From: an uncultured bacterium
Lineage (GTDB): Bacteria > Verrucomicrobiota > Kiritimatiellia > RFP12 > UBA1067
Assembly (NCBI GenBank): GCA_902779075.1
Contig: CACZAK010000079.1
Span: 1 to 19,769 of the forward strand
DNA: 19,769 bases
Direction of reading: 5' to 3'
The translations under genes were made by a program, and so were the position numbers. The notes beneath the pieces were generated by a model. It saw only the letters and a program-made list of their open reading frames with translations. It searched no databases and was not told the DNA's origin. Numbering within the stretch: the first letter of the stretch is position 1; the number at the start of each line of letters is the position of its first letter. Shown here in pieces: positions 7,296-16,200 of the stretch.

Positions 7296-8687
7296 TTAGG
7301 GTTTCTGGTAATATTCGTCAACGAGTCGCCGCTCTTCTTCGGTCAGCGCGGAAAGCGGAATCGGCGCGTCTTGCGGACGCCGTCCCTTCTGGTTGATGCG
7401 GTTGATGAGGCTCCAGTTGCGCCTGGGTTTCTTGACCGAGGCGTCCGGCGGCTCCTTCGCAGGGAGGTCGTAGCGCGTGAAGTCGATCACCAGCTCCGGC
7501 TCGTTCTTCGTCCAGTCGCGCAGCGTCGCCAGGCGGAACTTGCGGTTCATGTACCAGCGAATCTCAAGGTTCGGCTCCGAGAATATCCGGTGAATGCAGT
7601 TGCCGCGCTGGACGAGGCGGTAGTCCAGCTTGTCGTTGTTAGGGTTCTCGCGCCGCCACGCCTCGCCGAACTCGCTCATCAGCGGCACGATCGTGTCCGG
7701 AAACTCCTCTCGCACGCCCTTGAGCCATTGGGTCAGCGCGGCGGTGTACTCCGGACGATTGAGCTTGACGAGGCAGATTTCCCAGTTGACGACGATCCAG
7801 CCGAAGCCGTTGCGCTTGAAGTTGTCGCCGAAGTGCGAACGCACGACCGCGCGCGTCTCCTTCATGCCGTTTTTGAGCCCGAGACGGCCATACGTCTCAA
7901 TGGGGCCGACGCCCGTGCGGCTGTTACCGCCGCCCTCAAAGCCAAACTTGCGCGCGCACAGGAAGTCGCACGTCCAGCCGTCGAGGTTCACGCAGTCGAT
8001 GAAGTCCGCCTTGCCCTGCGCAGGCTTGCAGGCGTGCTCGCGGCTCGGGTAGTACGGATAGCTGATAGAACCGTCGCCGTCGCCGTTGTCAATTCCGTAC
8101 TGGCTCCAGATCGTGCCCTGCGCGACGTGGATGCCCTCCTCTTCCGCAAGGAAGCGGAGATTGTCCGCCGCGAGAAAGCCGGCGACGATACCGCGGGGAC
8201 GGTACCCGCCGCCGACCATCTCGCTAACGAGCTTCAGTCCGTCGTGGATGTCGCGGTTCGTCTGCGCACGCGAGTTGTACATCGGCGCGAAGTACGCGCC
8301 CGGGATGAACGTGATCTCGTCGCCGTACTGGCGGTGGTATTCGACCACGCGCTTGCGGACCGCCACGTAGTTGGGACGCGGGTCCTGCAGCGCCCGCCAC
8401 GAGAACGCCCACGTCACCTTCGCCTCTGGGATGGCGTCAGAGACCGCCTTGCGGAAGGTCTCGACGGCCTCGACAGTATGCAGGTGCGCCTCGTCCTTTC
8501 CCCTGTTGCAGTCGCGCGCCACCTCGATCTGGTTCACGCGCACCACGGTGTTGATGTTGATCACCCGCTTGCCCTTGACCGGCCAGTTGGAGTTGAACTC
8601 CACCCCGCCCGCCGCCGTTCCGGACAACGACGGTAATGCCGCCGCTACGCAGATCACCGCCTCTGCTATCATTTTTCTTATTTTCAT
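7296..8687 (-). CDS. Secreted DUF3863-like protein (possible glycan-active enzyme)
   Basis: This 463-residue exported protein has the signal MKIRKMIAEAVICVAAALPS... . The mature part begins VKGKRVININTVVRVNQIEVARD and contains DEITFIPGAYFAPMYNSR, GGGYRPRGIVAGFLAADNL, GTIWSQYGIDNGDGDGSISY, YPSREHACKPAQGKADFIDC and GFGWIVVNWEICL. From memory this matches the DUF3863 family of gut Bacteroides and Lentisphaerae, but no search was possible. The barrel-like alternation with conserved Asp, Glu and His resembles polysaccharide deacetylase or GH57-type folds; this is inference only. It is the first gene of the operon and has a near-consensus promoter 50 nt upstream. The mixed-charge C-terminus (residues about 400-463) looks poorly ordered. 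Its association with a glycosidase and a phosphoesterase supports glycan processing. Confidence 0.7.
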   Translation of the reverse strand: MKIRKMIAEAVICVAAALPSLSGTAAGGVEFNSNWPVKGKRVININTVVRVNQIEVARDCNRGKDEAHLHTVEAVETFRKAVSDAIPEAKVTWAFSWRALQDPRPNYVAVRKRVVEYHRQYGDEITFIPGAYFAPMYNSRAQTNRDIHDGLKLVSEMVGGGYRPRGIVAGFLAADNLRFLAEEEGIHVAQGTIWSQYGIDNGDGDGSISYPYYPSREHACKPAQGKADFIDCVNLDGWTCDFLCARKFGFEGGGNSRTGVGPIETYGRLGLKNGMKETRAVVRSHFGDNFKRNGFGWIVVNWEICLVKLNRPEYTAALTQWLKGVREEFPDTIVPLMSEFGEAWRRENPNNDKLDYRLVQRGNCIHRIFSEPNLEIRWYMNRKFRLATLRDWTKNEPELVIDFTRYDLPAKEPPDASVKKPRRNWSLINRINQKGRRPQDAPIPLSALTEEERRLVDEYYQKP

Positions 8688-8739
8688 TGTTTTTTATCCA
8701 TTAAACATCATTGGTCTCCCACTAGGGGGGGCGGATGGC

Positions 8740-8769
8740 ATGATAGCACATCCATATATGATTTGTCAA
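8740..8769 (-). promoter_or_regulatory. Strong sigma70-like promoter of the five-gene operon
   Basis: On the minus strand, a consensus TTGACA (8764-8769) is followed by 18 bp and TATCAT (8740-8745), which is preceded by TGC (extended -10). It reads into the DUF3863-like gene through a leader of about 45 nt. No other promoter is evident between the five operon genes. Confidence 0.7.
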
Positions 8770-8785
8770 TTCCCTGATTTACCGA

Positions 8786-8837
8786 GCCGCCCTCCGCCGC
8801 CGTCGCCCCTTCAACCGCCTTCTACTCACCATTCAGC
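8786..8837 (-). pseudogene. Decayed fragment of an LRR-protein C-terminus
   Basis: Read on the minus strand this gives LNGE-stop-KAVEGATAAE, against LGGEWKAVEGATAAE near the C-terminus of the giant LRR protein. A 27-bp block (8796-8822) is identical to 10294-10320. The Trp codon has become TAG, and similarity is lost on both sides. It lies on the same strand as the giant gene, on the far side of the ATPase gene. It overlaps the region just upstream of the operon promoter. Confidence 0.75.
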
Positions 8838-8852
8838 ACATCGACAACTCGT

Positions 8853-8897
8853 TTAAGGGGGTGTTTTCGGCACTTCACACAAAAACACCCCCCTTAA
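8853..8897. repeat. Inverted repeat abutting the ATPase promoter
   Basis: TTAAGGGGGTGTTTT (8853-8867) pairs with AAAACACCCCCCTTAA (8882-8897) across a 14-nt loop, with one extra C as the only flaw. It ends 1 nt before the -35 box of the plus-strand ATPase gene, between divergent promoters. That suggests an operator or a hairpin regulating that gene. A terminator role is less likely because no transcript is expected to end here. Confidence 0.7.
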
Positions 8898-8898
8898 C

Positions 8899-8927
8899 TT
8901 GCCATTTCGCGGCAGGTATGCTATACT
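8899..8927 (+). promoter_or_regulatory. sigma70-like promoter, probably leaderless, of the ATPase gene
   Basis: TTGCCA (8899-8904), 17 bp and TATACT (8922-8927) with TGC before the -10 form a good promoter. Only 7 nt (TCCCGCC) separate the -10 box from ATG 8935, so transcription should start at or next to the start codon. There is no room for a ribosome binding site. Confidence 0.7.
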
Positions 8928-8934
8928 TCCCGCC

Positions 8935-10164
8935 ATGAAATACTACAGAAGAGAAAACTATCTCCGCAAGATTCGCGGCTTTTATGAGGACACTGGACTC
9001 ATAAAGGTCATTACCGGCGTCAGACGCTGCGGCAAATCCTGCCTGATGGAAACAATTGCCGACGAAATACGTGAACGCGGCATAGACAATGCGCACATTG
9101 TCTATCTCGATCTTGACCGCCGCCCTTATAAGAACATCAAGACCCCTGATCGCCTTGAAAGTCTCATTGACGAAAAGACGCCTTCCTCCGGCACAACCTA
9201 CCTCTTCATCGACGAAATACAGAACGTAAAGGACTTTGAGGAAGTGGTAAATGCGTTCCGTATCGAAGGCCGACATTCCATCTTCATCACCGGCTCCAAT
9301 TCCTATCTCTTGAGCGGCGAGCTTGTCACGAAGCTGACAGGACGATACCTTGAATTCGAAATGTTCCCTCTCACCTTTGACGAGTTCCTTGGCATGAAGG
9401 GATTTCTCGGCAAGAGCATCGCCGCCAACATCGTCGACGAGTTCGACGAGTATTTGCGTGGCGGTGGGTTCCCGAAGGCTGTTCAGTACGACTCCGCCGA
9501 CGACCGCCGAACATACATTGAGAGCGTCGTTGCCGAGATATTCAAGAAGGACATCCGCCGCCGCATAAAGATCCGCAATCTTTCCGCGTTTCAGAAAGTT
9601 CAGACATACCTCATCAACAACTTTGGCGCTACAACAAGTCTCGACAATCTCCTCGAAGACCTTGACAAGACCGGGACGCACATCAAACGCGAAACGTTGA
9701 ACCGCTACATCGGCATTCTGAAGGATGCGAAGATCCTGTATGAATGCAACCGGTTCGACCTCAAATCCCGCTGCTCCGTCAGAGGCGAGCAGAAATACTA
9801 CCTTTCCGACCTCGGCTTCTACTTCGCCACAAATACCGACAACCGAATCAACTACGGGCCGGCACTTGAAAATGTGATCTACACCTACGCACGTTCCCAC
9901 GGCTATGCGGCAAGCATCGGGCGAATAGGTCCGCTTGAATGTGATTTCATTCTCCGTAAGGGCGATGCCGGATATGCCTACGTACAGGCGTGCATGACCA
10001 TGATGAACGACCGCAAAACCGAGGACCGAGAATACGCGCCGCTGGAGAAGATTCGCGACAACTATCCGAAGTACGTCCTCACGCGCAACGATCCCATCCA
10101 GCAGCGCAACGGCATCATACACGCAAACCTTCCGGAGTTCATGCGCGACGGCACCGCGTTCTGA
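8935..10164 (+). CDS. AAA_14 / DUF4143 ATPase
   Basis: This 409-residue protein is typical of the archaeal-type AAA ATPases with a C-terminal DUF4143 domain. These are widespread accessory genes whose substrate is generally unknown; some are thought to act in defence or as toxin-antitoxin-like units. Walker A is GVRRCGKSCL (Lys34), Walker B is YLFIDEIQ (Asp93, Glu94), and GSNSYLLSGE follows as the sensor segment. The winged-helix part is near residues 200-270. The C-terminal nuclease-like fold includes LECDFILRKGDAGYAYVQ, where the usual ExDF(I/V) and (Q/E)xK-like positions are partly altered, so nuclease activity is doubtful. ATG 8935 is preferred over an in-frame ATG at 8899 because that one lies on the -35 box. 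It is the only clear full-length plus-strand gene and is convergent with the giant LRR gene. Confidence 0.9.
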   Translation: MKYYRRENYLRKIRGFYEDTGLIKVITGVRRCGKSCLMETIADEIRERGIDNAHIVYLDLDRRPYKNIKTPDRLESLIDEKTPSSGTTYLFIDEIQNVKDFEEVVNAFRIEGRHSIFITGSNSYLLSGELVTKLTGRYLEFEMFPLTFDEFLGMKGFLGKSIAANIVDEFDEYLRGGGFPKAVQYDSADDRRTYIESVVAEIFKKDIRRRIKIRNLSAFQKVQTYLINNFGATTSLDNLLEDLDKTGTHIKRETLNRYIGILKDAKILYECNRFDLKSRCSVRGEQKYYLSDLGFYFATNTDNRINYGPALENVIYTYARSHGYAASIGRIGPLECDFILRKGDAGYAYVQACMTMMNDRKTEDREYAPLEKIRDNYPKYVLTRNDPIQQRNGIIHANLPEFMRDGTAF

Positions 10165-10218
10165 ACCACAGGCCAACACATACTCGCCACGCTTGTCGCG
10201 CCCCGCGCGCGCCGCCCG

Positions 10219-10243
10219 GTGGGGCGAGCCCTCCGGGCGAGCC
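10219..10243. repeat. GC-rich palindromic element, copy 1
   Basis: GGTGGGGCGAGCC-CTCC-GGGCGAGCCG sits in the 86-bp gap between the convergent ATPase and giant LRR genes. It has the same outline as the element at 17905-17932 read in reverse (GGTGGGGCGAG..TCC..CGAGCCG). The inner GCCC-TCC-GGGC can form a hairpin. No T-run follows, so it is not a canonical terminator. Confidence 0.45.
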
Positions 10244-10250
10244 GCACCCC

Positions 10251-13200
10251 CTACTCCACCACCACCTTGAAGAACCGCATCGCCGCCTTCTCAGCCGCCG
10301 TCGCCCCTTCAACCGCCTTCCACTCGCCACCCAGCGTCTCCGCCCCCTTCAGCATAGCCTGTATCTCCGCGCCCGTCCAGCGGTTCACCTTCGGCTCCCA
10401 CACCACCTTCGGCTCACCATCCACCATCTCAATGGACACAATCCGGAAGTCATTCGTGGCATCCGCAGGGTCCAGCCCCAAAGCATAGCACTCCGCCGCC
10501 GTGCGTCCGTTCGCCGCCCGTGCATCCGCCGCAAGATGACGCTCAGCCAGCCATGCGTCAAGGCCTGTAGCCGTGCTACCCGCCGGTGTCCAAGCCACCG
10601 CGTCCAGCCATGCGCAGTCGCCATCTGCCGTCCGCGAACTTGTCCGCGAATATGTCCAGCGAATCGTGTGTGTTCCCGTGCCTTCCACATCCATCGTCTG
10701 CTCCTTCCACCCTTCAGTATTGTACTCCTGCGCCTGCTGCACACCATCCACCTCCACCTTCGCGAAAGCGAACGGTGTGTTGCGATTGATGCCTCCCATC
10801 ACTTTCCAGCGAAAGACGAGCGTCCCCGCACCGCTGACGGTCGTCTCGATCCACGAGGACTGTCCGCTCGCCACCGTCCCGCTCTTCGCCGAAACGCCGT
10901 TCGTCCAGCCCGTCGAACCGTCAACGGACCAATCGGCGGCGCCGCCCGTCGTGAACGAAAGCATATCCGCATCCACGGCCTCGCCGAGTGTCCAGACCTT
11001 CTCGCCCCACACCGCCGTCAGCGTCGTGTTCGTCGAACTGAACACATACACCGTGCCCGAAGCATACGTCATTGCACCGTCAGACCACCCCATAAAGACA
11101 TACGTCCCGTTCGCGAGCGTCCCAACACCCGGCAGAGTCAGCTCGTAGCCCTCATATTTCGTGACGGCCTCAGGCACCGCCCCCACCGTCGCGCCACCCG
11201 CCGCGAATGTCACCGTCACAGGCGTCGGCTCCCAGACGATGCCGTCCACCCAGACGCAATTCTGCCATGTCGCCCCATCCTCGTCGTAGTCGTCCCGCGA
11301 GAACGTCCACGCAAGCACGTGCGGTCCCGTACCCGTCACCGTGTATGCCACCTGCCGCCAGCCGCTGTCGCCCGCGATCTTCGCGACCTCCACGCCGTCG
11401 ATCATGAACACCGCGTAGTCGTACCATTCACCGTACTCGTCATCCATCTCCTCACAGTTCACCTTCCACCAGAACGAACCGCTTCCCGCGCCGACCACCG
11501 TCGCCATCAGCGTCGTGTTCGTCCGTCCACCCTCGGCCGCCGCGCCGATCATGCCACTCCGCAGCGACACGCCGCCCGTCTTGTACGTCGTGCTGTCCGG
11601 TATCCACGCCACCCCATCGTTTGAAAACACGAGGTTGCCGCAATCCACGTAGTCCGCAAGCGTCCAGTCGCGCTCCTTCCACACGGCGTAAAGCGTCACG
11701 GACGCTCCCTGCTCGTAGGCGAGGTTCAGCACTGCCGCCGCGTTCGTATAGGCGACCTCGCCGTCCGGCTCCGTCGCCCAACCGGCAAAGGCATACCCGA
11801 TCCGCATGAAGCCGCATTCCGAAAGAGTAGAGCCCGTCGCGACCGTCAACTCTTGCGCGTCCATCTCCCCTTCGCCGCCGTTCGCGTCAAATACGACCGA
11901 ATACCGGTTGTACGTCCAATGCGCATAGAACGTGTGCGGACGCGTCAGCGCCACCTGTGTAACCGCCGTCACGCGCGCGCCGCCCACCGCCTCGGTCCAC
12001 CATCCGGCGAACGTGGTTCCCATGCGCGCGGGATCCGTCGGCAGGACATACGTCGTCCCCGTCACCTGCACTACCTGCGTGGCGACGCCGCCCACGCCGT
12101 CGTTCGGGTCGAACGTCACCAGGAAGCGGTTCGGCTCCCACCACTTGATGTCGTGCGTCGTCCCGTCCGGCCAGAACTCCGGTAACGCCCGCGAAGTGGG
12201 CACGCCGTCCCATCCCATCGAACCGTTCGGCACGTACGTGACGAGCGACGCATCCGTGCCACCGTATGCCGACGCGTCGTACGCGGGCGCGTTGCCCACG
12301 AAACGGATCGACCGCAGCAGGCTACAACCCGTGAACACGTTGGCGCCGAGCTCAGACACGCTCTCCGGCACCGTCAACTCCGTCATCGACGAGCAGTTCG
12401 CGAACGCGCGCGCCGGCAGCACGGCCAGCCCCGTCGGCAGCGCCATCTGCGAGAGATTCCCGCACCCCATGAACACCTCCTCGCCAAGGCTTGTGACGCC
12501 GGACGGTATGCCAGCCGCCGTCAGCGACGAGCATCCCTTGAACGCCCGTGCGCCGATTGCCGTGAGGCTCGGCGGCATCTCAACCGACACCAGCGACCAA
12601 CAACCCTCGAACATTCCATCAACCATCCGATAGGGTGCGGTACCCTCGACATGCCGCCCCACCACCGCCGCGCTTGCGATCTGGCTGTACGTGTTCGGGA
12701 ATATGTACCGTACGGTCGCCACATCCCCAGGCAAAGAGATCTCCCGCACACGCGTACAGCCACCAAATGCCGCCGCACCCACATTCGTGACGTTCCCCGG
12801 GATATCAACCCGAGCAAGAAGCGAGAGACCATAAAACGCTTTCTCTCCGATCCGCTCCAGCCCTTCAGGAAGCGCCAGCGCGGAAATGCCAGAGCATCCA
12901 GAAAACGCCGCATTTCCAACGGCGACGAGCCCCGTCGGGAACGCGAACGCCGACAGCTGTCGCAGATCCTTGAACGCCCTCGCCCCAATGTTCGTCACCG
13001 TGTCCGGGAGATTGAACGCCGCCATGTTCGTGCAACCCGCGAACGCATCCGCCGACACCTCCGCCAGATCCTCCGGCAACGTCAGGCTCGCCATCGACCC
13101 GCAACCCGCGAACAAACCCGGCACCATGGGACTCTCCTCTTCGTCCGAAACCGCCACCACGCTCTCTATCTTCCCGTATGCCGACGGGAAAAGCTCCGCT

Positions 13201-16200
13201 ATCGGCGACAACCCCAGCGGCACCGTCACGCCAGCCAGCCTCCGGCACTCAATGAACGCCCCCGCGCCCACTTTCGTCACGCTGCACGGAATCGACGCCG
13301 AAAGCATCCGCCAACAGTTCGAGAACGCCACTTCGCCGATCTCGGCCACGCCGTCGGGAATCTCCACGGACATTAGCAGCGCGCAGTTGCCGAACGCGCC
13401 ATCGCTGATCTCGCACAACGTCTCCGGCAACGACAACTCCTGCGCATACGTGCAGTTGCGGAACGCCTCGCGATCCACCGCTACCACGCCCTCCGGCAAG
13501 ACGATTTCCTCGATTCCTGTGCAGTCCTTGAACGCCCGAGCGCCTACGAACCGCAGCGTCGATGGGAACGACACCGCCTCGATCTCGTACCTGCCCTCAA
13601 ACGCACCCGCCGCAATTCCCCTCACACCTTCGGGAATACTGGGATAACGGGTATCTTGCCCCTTCGCTGAATCACCCGCGAAACCCAAACACCACCCCTG
13701 ATACAGCACCAACCCGTTAGTCACCACCGTCTCCAACGTCGAGCACGCCTCAAACACATTCGTCCCAATCCGCACCACGCTTTCCGGTATGTCCATCGTC
13801 TCCAACGCCGTACAGCCAGCGAAGTAGTTGTCGGGGATTGCCCTCCGCCCATCAAGGAACACAATTTCCTTGATGTCCGGCGACGAGAACGCATCGGCAA
13901 AGGAATTCGGTGCGATCTTGGCCGGTATGGTGATGCGCACCACCCCACTGCACCCGGCAAACGCATTCTCACCAACATTAGTCACACTATTCGGAATCAC
14001 AATCTCAGTAAGCCCGCTGCATCCGAAGAACGCATAAGACCCGATACTCGTCACACCGTCCGGTATCGTCACGCTTGTAAGATTCTCACAACCTCGTAGG
14101 GCATACGCACGTATGCTGGTCGTTCCTACCGGAAACACCAACTCGCCGCTCAAGGTCAAGTTGAGATTCCCATAATAGAGCGGATTGGACATGTCGTTGC
14201 CGAATGCAATATCCACCCATGCGGAAAGATCGCTGATATTTACTCTCACCAAATTAGAGCAATATGCAAATGCATCAGGACCAATGCTCGTGACGCTGTC
14301 AGGTATCGTCACGCTCGTAAGACTGCAACAACCGGAGAACGCATTTGCATTGATGTTCGTCACGCCATCCAAAATGACTACATTCATTATCAACTGATAC
14401 GAAGATGGAAAAACGGATGACATACAATTAGTGCAGACATATTGCGGCACTGTTACATCCCTCAGCCCGCTGCAACCGTAGAACGCATAATTCCCGATGT
14501 TCGTAACACTGTTCGGTATCGTCACGCTCGTCAGGCCGCTGCAATCGTAGAACACATAATCTTCGAGGCTCGTCACGCCATCCGGGATCGTCACGCCCGT
14601 AAGAGCGCTGCAGCCGTAGAACGCAGAAAGCCCGATGCCACGAATGCCGGTCAGATTCAAATCGCCGGACAGAGAACCTATTGTTCCGACCGTCCAGCCG
14701 TCAACCAACTTTACTCCCGGAATCGTCGTCGTGTCGAAAAGAGAATCGTTGCAACCGGAGAACGCTTGATCCCCGATGCGCGTCACGCTGTCAGGTATCG
14801 TCACGCTCGTCAGGCTGCTGCAGTTGTAGAACGCACAATCCCCGATGCTCGTCACGCTGTCGGGGATCGTCACGCTCGTCAGTCCGTAGCAATTGTAGAA
14901 CGCACAATCCCCGATGCTCGTCACGCTGTCGGGGATCGTCACGCTCGTCAGTCCGTAGCAATTGTAGAACGCACCATACCCGAGGACTGTCTCGCCGGTG
15001 ATAACAACCTTTTTCAGCTTGGATGGAATGTTGCAGTACGCGTATGAACCGGACGAATAATATTGCAGCATAGGATCGACCCAATAGGACGACATGCCGA
15101 ATATGTAACCGAAAAGCGAATCGGACGAACCACTGTTGCCGCGCCGCGCACCTACGAACGGCAGCGTGATCTCCTCAAGCCCGCTGCAATCGGAGAACGC
15201 CTCATTCCCAATGCTCGTCACGCTGTCCGGTATCGTCACACTTGTAAGCCCGCTGCAATCGGAGAACGCAGAAGGCCCGATGCTCGTCACGCTGTTCGGT
15301 ATCGTCACGCTCGTAAGACCGCTGCAACCTAAGAACACCCTCTCCCCGATGCTCGTCACGCTGTCAGGTATCGTTATGCTCGTAAGGACGCTGCAATTGT
15401 AGAACGCACCATACCCGAGGACTGTCTCGTCGGTGATAACAACCTTTTTCAGCTTGGATGGAATGTTGCAGTACGCGTATGAACCGGACGAATAATATTG
15501 CAGCGTCCGCGTATCGCCCGAATAGTACGAGTACGACATGCCGAATATGTAACCGAAAAGCGAATCGGGCGAACCACTGTTGCCGCGCCGCGCACCTACG
15601 AACGGCAACGTGATCTCCTCAAGTCCGCTGCAATTGTAGAACGCAGAAGACCCGATGCTCGTCACGCTGTCCGGTATCGTCACGCTCGTAAGCCCGCTGC
15701 AATTGTAGAACGCAGAACTCCCGATGCTCGTCACGCTGTTCGGAATCGTCACGCTAGTAAGCCCGCTGCAACCGAAGAACGCATCATACCCGATGCTCGT
15801 CACGCTGTTCGGTATCGTCACGCTCGTAAGACCGCTGCAGCCGTAGAACGCATACGACTCGATGTTCGTCACACTGTTAGGTATCGTCACGCTCGTAAGA
15901 CCGCAGCAGCCGTAGAACGCAGAATACCCGATGCTCGTCACACTGTCCGGCATCGTCACGCTCGTAAGACCGCAGCAGCCGTAGAACGCAGAATACCCGA
16001 TGCTCGTCACACTGTCCGGCATCGTCACGCTCGTAAGACCGCTGCAATTGTAGAACGCCCAATCCCCGATGCTCGTCACGCTGTTCGGGATCGTCACGCT
16101 CGTCAGGCCGCCGCAACCGAAGAACGCAGAGAGCCCGATGTTCGTCACGCTGGAGGGGATTGTCACATCACCGTTGACGCCTTGAATAAGAGTCTTGCCG

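Noticed and set aside
8875..10179. 434-codon minus-strand open frame opposite the ATPase gene
   Set aside because: It is the complement of a gene with complete Walker motifs. Its translation matches no family I know, and its start lies beyond the ATPase stop with no promoter.
10165..10250. Bidirectional terminator between the convergent ATPase and LRR genes
   Set aside because: GC hairpins exist but no T-run follows on either strand. I list the sequence only as a palindromic element.
9990..11624. 544-codon plus-strand open frame running into the giant LRR gene
   Set aside because: It is Arg/His-rich nonsense antisense to the conserved C-terminal domains and spans a gene boundary.
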